Shown piece after piece: positions 53,612 to 64,000 of a stretch of 64,000 bases of DNA; position 1 is the first letter of the stretch, and every line of letters starts with the position of its first letter. This stretch comes from Azorinus chamasolen. Its lineage: Eukaryota; Mollusca; Bivalvia; Cardiida; Solecurtidae. The translations under genes and the position numbers were made by a program. The stretch lies in assembly GCA_963576725.1 (NCBI GenBank), contig OY755236.1:71766379-71830378 (forward strand). The letters run 5' to 3'. The notes beneath the pieces are model-generated. The model did no database searches and was not told the origin of the DNA. It saw nothing but the letters and a program-made list of their open reading frames with translations.

Positions 53612-54597
53612 TAGTGGAGTCCCGTTTATCCAAAGTGCCAGGATCCAGCATTTTATTTTGAATAATGCATGTTTGAATAAGCAAAATTATTTTGAATTAA
53701 CGCCCCACCCACCTATACTTTTAAGGAAGATTTCAGTTATTTACCTGGTAAGCACATGTGAAGAATACTTTTGTCAGGAAATGTAATGAAAAAAAAAACC
53801 TTGTTTGTTTCATTAACTTTCATTCAATCATCATTATTGAATTAATAAAAGGATAAAATGTGTATGTTATGCATAGCGTAACTTACATGTACATGAATAA
53901 AATAGGCACAACTAAAACCGAGCGAATGTCACTGCGGTAAAGAGTCATCATTGGCTAACACACTATACCCAGTAAATTAAATGTACTCCATTTATTGTAA
54001 GTATTTGGAAGGGTAAACAATTGTTGCAAAATATGTGGACCCAGGACCTTTTTTATCAAGGCCATATTAATGTCATCAGAGGCATATCAAACGAGCTTAT
54101 ATGTTTTCAGCAATTATTTTAACAGAAGCAGATAGCATGTCCGAATATTTATGATTTAGAACAGAAAACACAACTTAATCATGAACATGTTGAACAATGA
54201 AAACAAACATGCTGCTGTAAATTATTAAAACCACCAATTAAATCATGCATCTAACACAACACGCGGTAAGGTGGAGATTTACCATGACGGAAATTACAAT
54301 AAATATACACCTTCTCATTGTTTGACAGTTTTTCAAAATAGCGCCAATTGTCTGTGCTTGCTGGTCTGTAATCCATGTTTGTGACAATTGCGGATAATAG
54401 GTGAGAAAATCAAAGGTATATATTCACTCTGGACAAAGTATGACTTTGATTTTTGCCAGGTTTTCGGACAACACCAATTTGGATAATCCAAAAAGTTTAT
54501 CATATAAATAAGAAGGATGGCGATTGGGACTGACGCCATGCTTGGAATAGCGCTGGGGTTTTGGATAAGAGGTGTTTGGATAAACAGGATTCAACTG
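53612..54597. mobile_element. Non-autonomous Tc1/mariner-pogo-like element (986 bp)
   Basis: The left end TAGTGGAGTCCCGTTTATCC and right end GGATAAACAGGATTCAACTG are inverted repeats with few mismatches. TA flanks both sides (53610-53611, 54598-54599). A second inverted pair (TTTGAATAAG; TTTGGATAA) lies inside. The best ORF is 68 codons, so no transposase. Confidence 0.8.
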
Positions 54598-54914
54598 TAT
54601 ATACCTGTACTTTGTTTACTCTAATTTTTGGAAACACAATCTCCCTACCTCCACTGGTTAGTGAGTTTGAATATGTCAATTTGGTATCACTTTTGATAAC
54701 GTAGAATGAAACTGATAGACTAGTAAAGGAGAACAATTTGTCTGATGGAACATCTAGAGTAATTACTGACTTCTCTAAAATCACTGGCTGGATTTCAATG
54801 AAGTTTTGAACGAGTCATCAGTATCAAGCCTAGTTATGCATATTGTTAGCATGACTTACCGACAGAGTTCTATATAAGATGCGTAAATTAAAACAATTTT
54901 AAGAATAACTCCTT

Positions 54915-55012
54915 TATTTCTCCACCAAACCCTATGTTGTGACCACTCTTTAGAATCGACTCTTCGAGACGATTCTGAAGAGTGGTCACAACATAGGGTT
55001 TGGTGAAGAAAT
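54915..55012. mobile_element. 98-bp palindrome
   Basis: ATTTCTCCACCAAACCCTAT and GTTGTGACCACTCTTTAGAA TCG are mirrored by CGATTCTGAAGAGTGGTCAC and ATAGGGTTTGGTGAAGAAAT. A single-arm relative lies at 61673-61735. Confidence 0.88.
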
Positions 55013-55382
55013 GACGATTTTAGTATCAGAGTATACATTGTACACATTTATCTGTTGCTCTATTATTTATAGTACTTTTTGCCGGACTAATCACCGTTTT
55101 ATTACCTCACCTGTTACAAATTGCCAAGGTTAGCTTTTTGTTTCAGCCCTTGTCCCTTATCATGCGTTGTCCCTAAGAACTAGCTGCAGATGACTCTCAG
55201 AGTCTCTATCAAATGTGTATGAATGGTTTTGTCAGATATATACATAAGTACAATGTAGACCATGGGAGCTAAAAATGGGATCTGACTAAACTTCATAGCA
55301 ATGATCCTCAGTAAGCTTTATTAAAGATGGGTAAATGTTTCTGGTACTCTACCTTAATAGTAAGGCACAGTATCATGATTGA

Positions 55383-55497
55383 TTTTAACACTTTCCCTCA
55401 TATAAACGTGTTTTCATGCATTTGCAAACAGAGTAGACCCAGATCAGACGGCTCCTATAGGAACTTTGAAAGAAACATAGAACAGGGAAAGGGTTAA
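55383..55497. mobile_element. Family B MITE with internal deletion
   Basis: TTAACACTTTCCCTCATATA to AACAGGGAAAGGGTTAA. The left half is intact to GGCTCCTATAGGA, then it joins directly to the right-end AAACATAGAACAGGG. Confidence 0.8.
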
Positions 55498-55930
55498 CAA
55501 ACAATTTAAGTTAACAATATCTACTCCTAAACTGTAAAACCACTGGATAGGATCTGACTAAACTTCACAGGAATGATGCATAGATGATCCTCTATCAAAA
55601 TTATGTAAATGCTTTCTGTAGACTGTATAAGTATATCACAGGGGCTAGAAGTAGATTTCAGTGAACATTTTCTTAAAGAAAATCTCTTAAATTGCTGGAT
55701 GGAATTTGATTAAACATCATACTAATGATCGTTTTATAGTCCTAGCAAAGTAAAATGCAGTAACCTGAACAGATTTGGTAGATGAACATAATAGATCTCT
55801 TGACTATTTAACTAGGTCAGCGATACAGGTCCCTCTTAAACCAGGTGAGCGATATTTGGCAATACAGGGTCCTCCTTCAAGAGCTCTTGTATACTCAAGC
55901 TCTGGAAAGCTAACATTTAGATTGTCCATG

Positions 55931-56182
55931 CTTTATCCCTTTCCCTGTTCTATATTTATTCCAAATTTCAATACCTACTGAATATTCATGGACAAAATAG
56001 TTATAAAGAAATATGGAAGGTGGAACATTTATAGACATTTTAGAAAGCAGAGAAACAGATCTATCAAATTCTATTGGCAAACAGAGCAGACCCTGATCAG
56101 ACGGCTCCTCTAGGAGCCACCTGTTCTGGGTCTACTCTGTTTGCAAATGCGTGAAAACACGTTTATATGAGGGAAAGGGTTA
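55931..56182. mobile_element. Family B MITE
   Basis: TTATCCCTTTCCCTGTTC to TATGAGGGAAAGGGTTA; hairpin GATCAGACGGCTCC/TCTAGGAGCCACCTG. A good full-length reference copy. Confidence 0.88.
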
Positions 56183-56431
56183 TCTAAAACATTGCCAAGC
56201 AGGATTTCGATAAATATTTTCAAGAGGAGTCGGTGTTATGACTTATTATGCATAATATCTGCATTAACTGCCCTTATGATTTTTGGTGGAGTTCACATTC
56301 TATGCACCTTACTGTTAGTGGAAGGAGTTGGTGGTGTATTTTTTTTGTGACTGAAACACCTTACTTAGATCCAGGCTAGTGTATAAGGCACTGTTGGCGC
56401 ATCTAGAGCCAACTACATTGTATTAGACAAT

Positions 56432-56654
56432 TTAACCCTTTACTCCATAAATACACCTTTGCAAACAGTAGATCCAGATCAGATGGCTCCTATAGGAGCT
56501 GTCTGATCAGGGTCTGCTCTGTTTGCTTATGATATAAGTATGATTCTGCAGTCATAATTTTTTTTCTTTGTTATATTGTGACAATTATCGTAATCTAATT
56601 AGTATTCATGATGTCATTATTTCTTACATGACTATTCATGGACTAAATAGTTAA
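56432..56654. mobile_element. Family C MITE
   Basis: TTAACCCTTTACTCCATAAA to TTCATGGACTAAATAGTTAA; hairpin GATCAGATGGCTCCTATA GGAGCTGTCTGATC. Confidence 0.88.
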
Positions 56655-56673
56655 AGAAATTGAAGTGAACTCT

Positions 56674-56925
56674 TTAACTCTTTACCTGTTTAATATTCAT
56701 GTAAGAAATATTACATCATGAAAATTAATTGGCCATTTTTTTTATAATGGAACATGCACAGGAATTATTTTATACTGTATAGCTAAAACTGTAGAATGAG
56801 ATCTGTATAATTCCCTAAGCAAACAGAGCAGACCCTGATCAGACTGCTCCTACAGGAGTCATCTGATCTGTGTCTATTATGTTTGCAAAGGTGTGAAAAG
56901 GCATTTATATGAAGGAAAGGGTTAA
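56674..56925. mobile_element. Mosaic C/B MITE
   Basis: Left part C-like in reverse (TTCATGTAAGAAATATTACA, GGAACATGCACAGG), right part B-like (GGCATTTATATGAAGGAAAG GGTTAA); hairpin core shared. Confidence 0.8.
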
Positions 56926-57219
56926 TTTTGAATGAAAGCAAATACCACTTTTTTATAGGAAAAATGTTATATACACATATTTTGCTACAGGTCATTTTTT
57001 TTTAAATGAAATACTTTTTCAAGGGAAAACCAGTCTAGGGTTATTCCTGTTATTGACAAGCACAGGATACGTTGGTTGCTCTAGGCTACAGTGAAATACT
57101 GTTGAGCATAGAAAATATTTTTTTCTATGCCCCATGGACTGCAAGAGTTGTCAAACTGTCAGATAATTTGATAACTAGACATATCATAAGAAGATAGATA
57201 TTAGCCTGCAGTATTTTTG

Positions 57220-57290
57220 TAGCCTACACAAACAGTTTGGATTCTAATGAGACATTGAGTAACTCAACGTATCATCAGGATCTGAACAGT
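57220..57290. repeat. Family D hairpin fragment
   Basis: CAAACAGTTTGGATTCTAAT GAGAC and TATCATCAGGATCTGAACAG TTTG form the D-type stem. Confidence 0.55.
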
Positions 57291-57413
57291 TTGATAACCT
57301 GATTATATCTCTGACAAGATATGCAAGAAGAAAAATATACTTTGAACACTGAAACAGACAGCATTTTTGTCATTATATGCATGTCATTGTTAAATTCTGC
57401 AGGGGATGCTTTG

Positions 57414-57661
57414 TAACCCTTTCGCTGTTGATTATTCATGTAAAACATAATGTCATTACAAATATTTTTTAGCTGAACTTTTATAATAGCATATGTACAC
57501 AGGATGTTTTATATTGTTAGAAACTGTAGTCAGGTCTATGCTAATTTTATGAGCAAACAGAGCAGACCCTGATCAGACAGCTCCTATTGGAGCCATCTGA
57601 TCTTGGTCTACTCTGTTTGCAAATGTGTGAGAAAGCATTTAAATATGATGGAAAGGGTTAA
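57414..57661. mobile_element. Mosaic C/B MITE
   Basis: TAACCCTTTCGCTGTTG left end with C-type interior (ATGTCATTACAAATATT, ATAGCATATGTACACAGG), hairpin GATCAGACAGCTCC/GGAGCCATCTGATC, B-like right end ATGATGGAAAGGGTTAA. Confidence 0.8.
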
Positions 57662-57831
57662 TTATTAAAATTTGATGATTAAACAAGCAACACTCCCCAA
57701 TGAGTAGTTGTACTCATAAATACTCTCATCGCTTTGGAAACCTTTAGCCTGCTTCAGGCACATTATTTATTAACTTTGGGAACAGGTTGCAGCCAGATGA
57801 GAAGTCTCACCAGGCTTCATATTGCTTACTT

Positions 57832-58009
57832 AACCATTTACTCCATAGATACGCCTTTCTACGCCTCAGTAAAAATCACCTATTGAAATCATTGTGATAA
57901 ATAGAGCATTTGCTCCTATAGGAGCAAATACTCTATTTATCACAATGGTTTCAAACTACAAAATCCTTAAAATTGTCCTTTTCTGTAGTTAATATGAGGG
58001 AATGGGTCA
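57832..58009. mobile_element. Family A MITE
   Basis: AACCATTTACTCCATAGATA start (C-like), A palindrome around GCTCCTATAGGAGC, AATATGAGGGAATGGGTCAA end. Repeated at 62307-62484. Confidence 0.78.
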
Positions 58010-58296
58010 AGTGGTTATGTTTTGACAAGATATGGAATAAATTTGGCAGTGTATATAAATTTTAAAGGTTAAATCATTATCTGTTAATGTTTTTGCTACA
58101 TTATTTGTTAATTGTATTTTGCTATAATTTTAAAGTTTCATTTCTTTTAAATAATTCTACAATTGTGTCAAATTATTTGAATAATGATAAAGTGATGTCT
58201 AATCTAGATTCAAAGATTTCACCTCTCTCTTTCTCAGGGAAACAAAAATAAAATTGTGGTCAGTGTTTGTTTCACTTGCTGTAATCAGGGCTACAT

Positions 58297-58762
58297 GTAA
58301 CCCTTTGTACTCCTTGAATATTCATGTAAGAAATAAGGACATTAACCCATTCCCTCATAGGCTATTTTTAGATTCTTCCTCTTTGAATAAATCTACCGAA
58401 AAGGAGCATTAACTAGAGAAAAGGAAAATTTTAGAATTGTGTAGTATTGAAACCAATGTGATAAATAGAGCGCTTCATAGGACCAAAATTAATGCTCTAT
58501 TTATCACATTTTTTTAAAAAAAATTTACAGAGGCGTAGAAAGGCGTATTTATGGAGGAAAGGGTTAATACTAACTGCCGTAATTTAATTTTTATAATGGC
58601 ACATGGACACAGGAAGTTTTGGCCATAAAAGAAAGTGTGGAATCATATCTGTACTATTTCATAAGCAAACAGAGCAGATCCTGATCAGACAGAAGCTGTC
58701 CGATCTGGGTCTACTCAGTTTGCAAAGGTGCAGAAAGGTGTATTTATGGAATAAAGTGTTAA
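58297..58762. mobile_element. Family C MITE split by family A
   Basis: TAACCCTTTGTACTCCTTGA to TATGGAATAAAGTGTTAA, interrupted at TTAA by 58342-58567. Repeated at 62772-63237. Confidence 0.8.
58342..58567. mobile_element. Family A MITE nested in family C
   Basis: TTAACCCATTCCCTCATAGG to ATGGAGGAAAGGGTTAA. The palindrome is decayed in the centre (GAGCGCTTCATAGGACC). Repeated at 62817-63042. Confidence 0.82.
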
Positions 58763-58797
58763 TATCTAGGGCAACTTTAGTACATCAAAGTGATGCA

Positions 58798-59008
58798 TTT
58801 AACCCTTCTTCATACAAACACTCTTTCATGCCTTTGCAAATGGAGTAGACCCAGATCAGATAGCTCCTGATCAGTGTATACTCTGTTTGTCTATGGAATG
58901 ATATAATAGATCTGAATCTGTCTACCTATACCAAAAATGTTTCGGCCTACAAAGAATCCACTGTAGTAAATATTCATGTTGGTGAATATTAATCAGGGAA
59001 AGGGTTAA
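58798..59008. mobile_element. Family B MITE
   Basis: TTAACCCTTCTTCATACAAA to ATCAGGGAAAGGGTTAA, short hairpin. Shares its right TTAA with the next element. Repeated at 63273-63483. Confidence 0.78.
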
Positions 59009-59278
59009 CCCTTTCCTTCATATAAATGTATTTTCACATGTTTGCGAACAGAATAGACCCAGATAAGATGGCTCCTATAAGAGTACTCAGTAGTCTGATC
59101 AGGGTCTGCTCTGTTTGCCAATGGAATTTGATAGTCTTAGATCATTTTCTTTGTTACTTTATAAATGGCTACAATGTTCCAGCTTCCATGTTTCATTATA
59201 AGTTTTATAACTATTTTGTCCATGAATATTCAGTAGGTAATGAACTTTGAACTAAACATAGAACAAGGAAAGGGTTAA
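59005..59278. mobile_element. Family B MITE adjoining the previous one
   Basis: TTAACCCTTTCCTTCATATA to AACAAGGAAAGGGTTAA; CTACAATGTTCCAGCTTCCA and TGAATATTCAGTAGGTAATG. Repeated at 63480-63753. Confidence 0.85.
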
Positions 59279-59525
59279 AAAGAGTTTATCTATTAAATAT
59301 AATCAGATAACAATCAAAAATGTTTTTTTTCCTGTATGATAAGGCCATAACTACTTCCTGACTGGCAAGCAAAAACCCTTGGGGAGATAAATAGTACATG
59401 TTATACAGTGTGGACTAACCCTTATCCTGTATTAACAGTTTAAATGGAACTTTGTCTTCAAAAAAGCCACCTGCTTGGTTTCTCCAAGTGCATTTGTTAT
59501 TTCAACTTGTTTTCAAAAAGAAATG

Positions 59526-60133
59526 TCAGGTCAAACAGCTTGAACCTTCTTCAGGTTAAAGAGTTGAGTGATTTGGTGTTTTCAAACTGGTAGCAATTAA
59601 AGGTTACCACAGTCACTCATTGCTTAGAGTGAACTTGGCTAATCAAATGATTATTCCAGCCAGCCTGGATCCAGATGATATAACAAACTTTTGTGGATAA
59701 AGGACATTATTATATGCAACAGTTTGAGTGAAAGATAAATGCAGCAGTTTCCATGAAAGATAAAAGACATTGCAGAAAATAGAGTGACGGGTTACTGAGG
59801 TGAGGTGCAGTATAAGGGTTTCTGTCAGACATGCACTGGCTGTGACACTGTGTAGTAATACTGCGTCAGATGTACACTTCAGTCCTGACAGTCGAATGAG
59901 CAACATGTCTGTTGGACACACACACATCATGTGGGAGGGGTTGAAAAACCTGTTTGTGAGTTTTGTATTTTGTGTTGTTTGTTTTAATTTAACAGTGTTG
60001 AGAAACAAAAGAAGTAACAAACATGTGACTTACAATGGTGAATGCAGCTTTCAAAATTCTAAACTACTGAACGGTTTCAATTTTAATGAACTTGCGTTGC
60101 AACAGTTCTTAGATGTTGTTCAGGCCATTGTGA
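59526..60133. other. Low-copy stretch, no supported gene
   Basis: Opposed ORFs of 125-126 codons (59643-60020 minus; 59800-60180 plus) overlap each other. They have no recognisable domain, and the plus one runs into a MITE. Left uncalled. Confidence 0.4.
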
Positions 60134-60360
60134 TTAACCCATTCCTCCACAGGCTAATTTTGGACACCCAACCTCTTTGAATGAATCTACCCAAAAGGAG
60201 CATTTACTACAGAAAAGTAAAATTTTAGAATTTTGTAGTTTGAAACCACTGTGATAAATAGAGCATTTGATCTTACAGGAGCAAATGCTCTATCACAATG
60301 GTTTCAAGAAGTGGTTATTATAGAGGCGTAGAAAGGTGTATTTATGAAGGAAAGGGTTAA
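60134..60360. mobile_element. Family A MITE
   Basis: TTAACCCATTCCTCCACAGG to ATGAAGGAAAGGGTTAA; palindrome around GCATTTGATCTTACAGGAGC, right arm short of ATTTAT. Confidence 0.83.
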
Positions 60361-60435
60361 GCTGACAGGGGAGGATGGCTACATTGTGAAACTCATTTCA
60401 CATGAAACATTTTCCTTTTGCAGAAATGTTTGGTG

Positions 60436-60596
60436 GGTCAGCTCTGTTTGCTTATGAAATAATACAGTATAGATTATGATTCAATATTTCTGCCATGGCC
60501 AAAATTTAATGTTCATGTGCCGTTATAAGTATTGTTCTTATTGATATTCATGATGTTATTGTGTTTTTACATGAATATTCATGGAGTAAAGGGTTA
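60436..60596. mobile_element. Family C MITE, left half missing
   Basis: CAGCTCTGTTTGCTTATGAA, TTCTGCCATGGCCAAAATTT, ATTCATGGAGTAAAGGGTTA. Confidence 0.7.
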
Positions 60597-60625
60597 AACA
60601 CCAGTTGCCACCAGGTATAGTGTCA

Positions 60626-60694
60626 GTATTCTCAATGTAGCATAATTTTGAAAATTTAAAATTATATTCAAAATTTTGTTACATTGAGAACACT
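60626..60694. repeat. Small AT-rich hairpin
   Basis: GTATTCTCAATGTAGCATAA TTTTGAA mirrored by TTCAAAATTTTGTTACATTG AGAACAC. Confidence 0.75.
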
Positions 60695-60707
60695 GATTAT
60701 TATTTAG

Positions 60708-61167
60708 CAGTGCTCCAGATAATTTTTGCGTGTTAATGTGTACATGTGCACACATTTTCTTTTCAATATTGAAAGAGAAAATGAAATGCTGAAAACAGTG
60801 ACTTATGATTCTCGTTTTTCTGTCCATTTTCTTATCGCTGGTTACCTTATCAATCGGCAAGTCAGTTGACTTCACAATCGGGTTCATACCCACTTTTTAT
60901 TCTATTTGGTTTTTTTTCCAAAAATAACTGAACAAAGTAGGCGTTCTGTTTGAATTTCTTGGGTAACTTATGCCAGTGCAAGACTATCGACGGTGTACGC
61001 AGCTTTTCAAGTCAACTTTGGCGGAAACAAAAGTGCGAAACACATTGTCTGACAATTAAAAAAACAGTTTTTCATATGCGCTTCAGTACGTACGATATGC
61101 GTTTCAAATGCCTTTTTTTGTAAAAAATTATGCATAAAAACATGTTTGCACCTTATCTGGAGCACTG
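60708..61167. mobile_element. Non-autonomous hAT-like element (460 bp)
   Basis: CAGTGCTCCAGATAA at the left is inverted as TTATCTGGAGCACTG at the right. CAGTG/CACTG ends are typical of hAT. Flanks TATTTAG and AATTTAG match 6 of 7, an imperfect duplication. No transposase. Confidence 0.75.
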
Positions 61168-61266
61168 AATTTAGTGTTCTCTCGAACTGGCTTATTCTTT
61201 TGGGCAGAAAGTCGGTCAGTCCAAATATAGCAAATGGCTTGTCATGCATAATACTCTTACAACATT

Positions 61267-61499
61267 AACATTTAACTCCATAGATATGCCTTTTAACGCC
61301 TTTGCAGACAGCGTAGACCCAGCTCCTGTAGGAGCCATCTGATTAGAGTGGTCTGTTTGCTTATGCATAAATATTACATGTAGTCTGTTTTGTAGATATA
61401 ATTCTGCAGTTTCTGCCATGATGGCCACAATTTCTTGTGTTTATGATTGTAAAAATTATCTCATTAGTATTCACGGTATCATTATTTCTTTGAGTAAAG
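61267..61499. mobile_element. Family C MITE
   Basis: TTTAACTCCATAGATATGCC start, hairpin AGCTCCTGTAGGAGCCATC, TTCTGCCATGATGGCCACAA, ATTATTTCTTTGAGTAAAGC end. Confidence 0.7.
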
Positions 61500-61944
61500 C
61501 AATACTCATAAAACTTTCATCAATGTCGGTCGTATCAATTGTTCTTGATTTTTTCATTTTGTTCAATAATCAACAAATCTTTTATATAATATATTATTAA
61601 TGTTACATTTGTCACGATCAGGGAGTTCTAGTTTAGACCGAGCTACAGATAAAGGTGTGTACTCGCTAAAATCGTCATTTCTCCACCAAACCCTGTATTG
61701 TGAGACTACATGTATTCTAAAGAGTGGTTGAAGTGAAGGGTTTTGTAAAAAATAAAGGGGCCAAGCTGTTGTTGAAAATGTTTAAATTTACACACCTTAT
61801 CATTCTGGACCAGTTTAGACAAATTGTATTGGGTTATGTTTCAATTTAAATAAAATGTGCTTCTCATAACTACACCTACTGTATATCAAACTTGTCTGAG
61901 ATCTTAGAACCATTAACATTGTTTCCAGGTTTTATTAGGATAGC

Positions 61945-62173
61945 TTAACCTTTCCTTCACATAAACACCTTTTCACACCTTTGCAAACAGAGTAAACCCA
62001 GATCAGACGGCTCTTATAGGAGCGTCTGATCAGGGTCTGCTCTGTTTGGTTATGGTATAATAGTTTCTGCCTGAGCGAAAGCATTCTGTGTACATATGCC
62101 ATCATAAATTTAGCTAATAAATATTCATGATGTCATTATTCCCTACATGATTGTTAAACAGGGAAAGGGTTAA
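61945..62173. mobile_element. Mosaic B/C MITE
   Basis: Left B-like TTAACCTTTCCTTCACATAA, hairpin GATCAGACGGCTCTTATA GGAGCGTCTGATC, right interior C-like (TGTACATATGCCATCATAAA, GATGTCATTATTCCCTACAT), end ACAGGGAAAGGGTTAA. Confidence 0.82.
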
Positions 62174-62186
62174 GAATTGTGGATGT

Positions 62187-62215
62187 TAACCCTTTCCCTC
62201 ATATAAACGTGTTTT
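62187..62215. repeat. Family B left-end stub at the duplication junction
   Basis: TTAACCCTTTCCCTCATATA AACGTGTTTT stops where the duplicated block begins. Confidence 0.75.
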
Positions 62216-64000
62216 CCTTTAGCCTGCTTCAGGCACATTATTTATTAACTTTGGGAACAGGTTGCAGCCAGATGAGAAGTCTCACCAGGCTTCATATTGC
62301 TTACTTAACCATTTACTCCATAGATACGCCTTTCTACGCCTCAGTAAAAATCACCTATTGAAATCATTGTGATAAATAGAGCATTTGCTCCTATAGGAGC
62401 AAATACTCTATTTATCACAATGGTTTCAAACTACAAAATCCTTAAAATTGTCCTTTTCTGTAGTTAATATGAGGGAATGGGTCAAGTGGTTATGTTTTGA
62501 CAAGATATGGAATAAATTTGGCAGTGTATATAAATTTTAAAGGTTAAATCATTATCTGTTAATGTTTTTGCTACATTATTTGTTAATTGTATTTTGCTAT
62601 AATTTTAAAGTTTCATTTCTTTTAAATAATTCTACAATTGTGTCAAATTATTTGAATAATGATAAAGTGATGTCTAATCTAGATTCAAAGATTTCACCTC
62701 TCTCTTTCTCAGGGAAACAAAAATAAAATTGTGGTCAGTGTTTGTTTCACTTGCTGTAATCAGGGCTACATGTAACCCTTTGTACTCCTTGAATATTCAT
62801 GTAAGAAATAAGGACATTAACCCATTCCCTCATAGGCTATTTTTAGATTCTTCCTCTTTGAATAAATCTACCGAAAAGGAGCATTAACTAGAGAAAAGGA
62901 AAATTTTAGAATTGTGTAGTATTGAAACCAATGTGATAAATAGAGCGCTTCATAGGACCAAAATTAATGCTCTATTTATCACATTTTTTTAAAAAAAATT
63001 TACAGAGGCGTAGAAAGGCGTATTTATGGAGGAAAGGGTTAATACTAACTGCCGTAATTTAATTTTTATAATGGCACATGGACACAGGAAGTTTTGGCCA
63101 TAAAAGAAAGTGTGGAATCATATCTGTACTATTTCATAAGCAAACAGAGCAGATCCTGATCAGACAGAAGCTGTCCGATCTGGGTCTACTCAGTTTGCAA
63201 AGGTGCAGAAAGGTGTATTTATGGAATAAAGTGTTAATATCTAGGGCAACTTTAGTACATCAAAGTGATGCATTTAACCCTTCTTCATACAAACACTCTT
63301 TCATGCCTTTGCAAATGGAGTAGACCCAGATCAGATAGCTCCTGATCAGTGTATACTCTGTTTGTCTATGGAATGATATAATAGATCTGAATCTGTCTAC
63401 CTATACCAAAAATGTTTCGGCCTACAAAGAATCCACTGTAGTAAATATTCATGTTGGTGAATATTAATCAGGGAAAGGGTTAACCCTTTCCTTCATATAA
63501 ATGTATTTTCACATGTTTGCGAACAGAATAGACCCAGATAAGATGGCTCCTATAAGAGTACTCAGTAGTCTGATCAGGGTCTGCTCTGTTTGCCAATGGA
63601 ATTTGATAGTCTTAGATCATTTTCTTTGTTACTTTATAAATGGCTACAATGTTCCAGCTTCCATGTTTCATTATAAGTTTTATAACTATTTTGTCCATGA
63701 ATATTCAGTAGGTAATGAACTTTGAACTAAACATAGAACAAGGAAAGGGTTAAAAAGAGTTTATCTATTAAATATAATCAGATAACAATCAAAAATGTTT
63801 TTTTTCCTGTATGATAAGGCCATAACTACTTCCTGACTGGCAAGCAAAAACCCTTGGGGAGATAAATAGTACATGTTATACAGTGTGGACTAACCCTTAT
63901 CCTGTATTAACAGTTTAAATGGAACTTTGTCTTCAAAAAAGCCACCTGCTTGGTTTCTCCAAGTGCATTTGTTATTTCAACTTGTTTTCAAAAAGAAATG
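62216..64000. repeat. Long duplicated block, copy 2 (runs off the window)
   Basis: Same sequence as 57741-59525, offset 4,475 bp, no indel detected. It carries second copies of the A, nested C/A and two B elements listed for copy 1. Confidence 0.95.

Larger units (their letters stand above)
54770..55900. repeat. Degraded AGCTCACC-type element interior and right end
   Basis: Three or four weak copies of CTGGATAGGATCTGACTAAACTTCA. The right end CAGGTGAGCGATATTTGGCA and CAGGGTCC...GAGCTCTTGTA lies near 55841-55890. Interrupted by a palindrome and a family B relic. Confidence 0.55.
57741..59525. repeat. Long duplicated block, copy 1
   Basis: Recurs at 62216-64000 with a constant offset of 4,475 bp. 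The stretches I compared, along with ORFs at both ends, are identical. The block may extend past 59525, because the window ends within copy 2. Confidence 0.95.

Noticed and set aside
59643..60180. Opposed ORFs of 125 and 126 codons
   Set aside because: They overlap each other antisense, show no domain or codon pattern, and the plus ORF runs into a family A MITE.
58603..63725. Repeated 81- and 74-codon ORFs seen twice
   Set aside because: They are MITE sequence within the duplicated block; conservation reflects duplication, not coding.

Overview
The window reads as nuclear DNA of an invertebrate, most likely a heterodont bivalve mollusc. It is AT-rich, it has two genes split by GT-AG introns, and it is full of dispersed hairpin elements and tandem arrays built on GACCTTGACCTTTGACC-like words, of a kind I associate with clam and mussel genomes. 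The species call is inference. No bacterial operon, rRNA, tRNA or CRISPR array was seen.

Two host genes are supported. RNPS1 (exon-junction-complex and splicing factor) lies on the minus strand. Six coding exons between 5928 and 12017 join in frame to 247 codons, including an 18-nt in-frame microexon. EEF2KMT (eEF2 lysine methyltransferase, FAM86 family) lies on the plus strand. Four internal exons at 37412-51813 keep a common frame; the first exon and the catalytic methyltransferase exons were not found, and the latter probably lie beyond the right edge. Most other sequence is intronic or intergenic repeat.

From 13.6 to 26.4 kb there is a stack of nested mobile elements. A decayed hAT-type (DUF4371-like) transposase gene (13588 to about 26440) is interrupted by a 1,074-bp non-autonomous hAT element (14445-15518, 8-bp duplication GTCAGATC). 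It is interrupted again by a complete 10.2-kb Ty3/Gypsy LTR retrotransposon (15675-25888, 4-bp duplication ATTG). The Gypsy element has unusually long LTRs (2,054 and 2,000 bp, nearly identical). Its gag and pol are in one frame separated by a single TGA, and a frame break lies inside integrase. Each LTR carries a repeated poly(A)-signal block bounding a possible 1.36-kb intron.

The rest is dominated by short palindromic elements ending in TTAA, grouped here as four families. Family A starts TTAACCCATTCCCTCA and has a GAGCATTTGCTCC hairpin core. Family B starts TTAACCCTTTCCCTC and has a GATCAGACGGCTCC hairpin core. Family C starts TTAACCCTTTACTCCAT and carries the same core as B. Family D starts TTAACCCTTTGCAC. 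They nest in each other (C in A, B in C, A in C) and some are mosaics of B and C. Larger elements with TATGCCCCC, TATACCCCC, AGCTCACC or AGTCCCCC ends carry 140-170-bp tandem arrays (1.9-3.2, 34.8-36.7, 36.9-37.3, 40.4-47.1, 47.9-48.8 and 52.5-53.4 kb). A 220-bp satellite occurs at 29.1-30.6 kb. A LINE reverse-transcriptase relic lies at 31.3-32.4 kb. At the right edge a block of at least 1,785 bp (57741-59525) recurs without visible difference at 62216-64000, 4,475 bp downstream.
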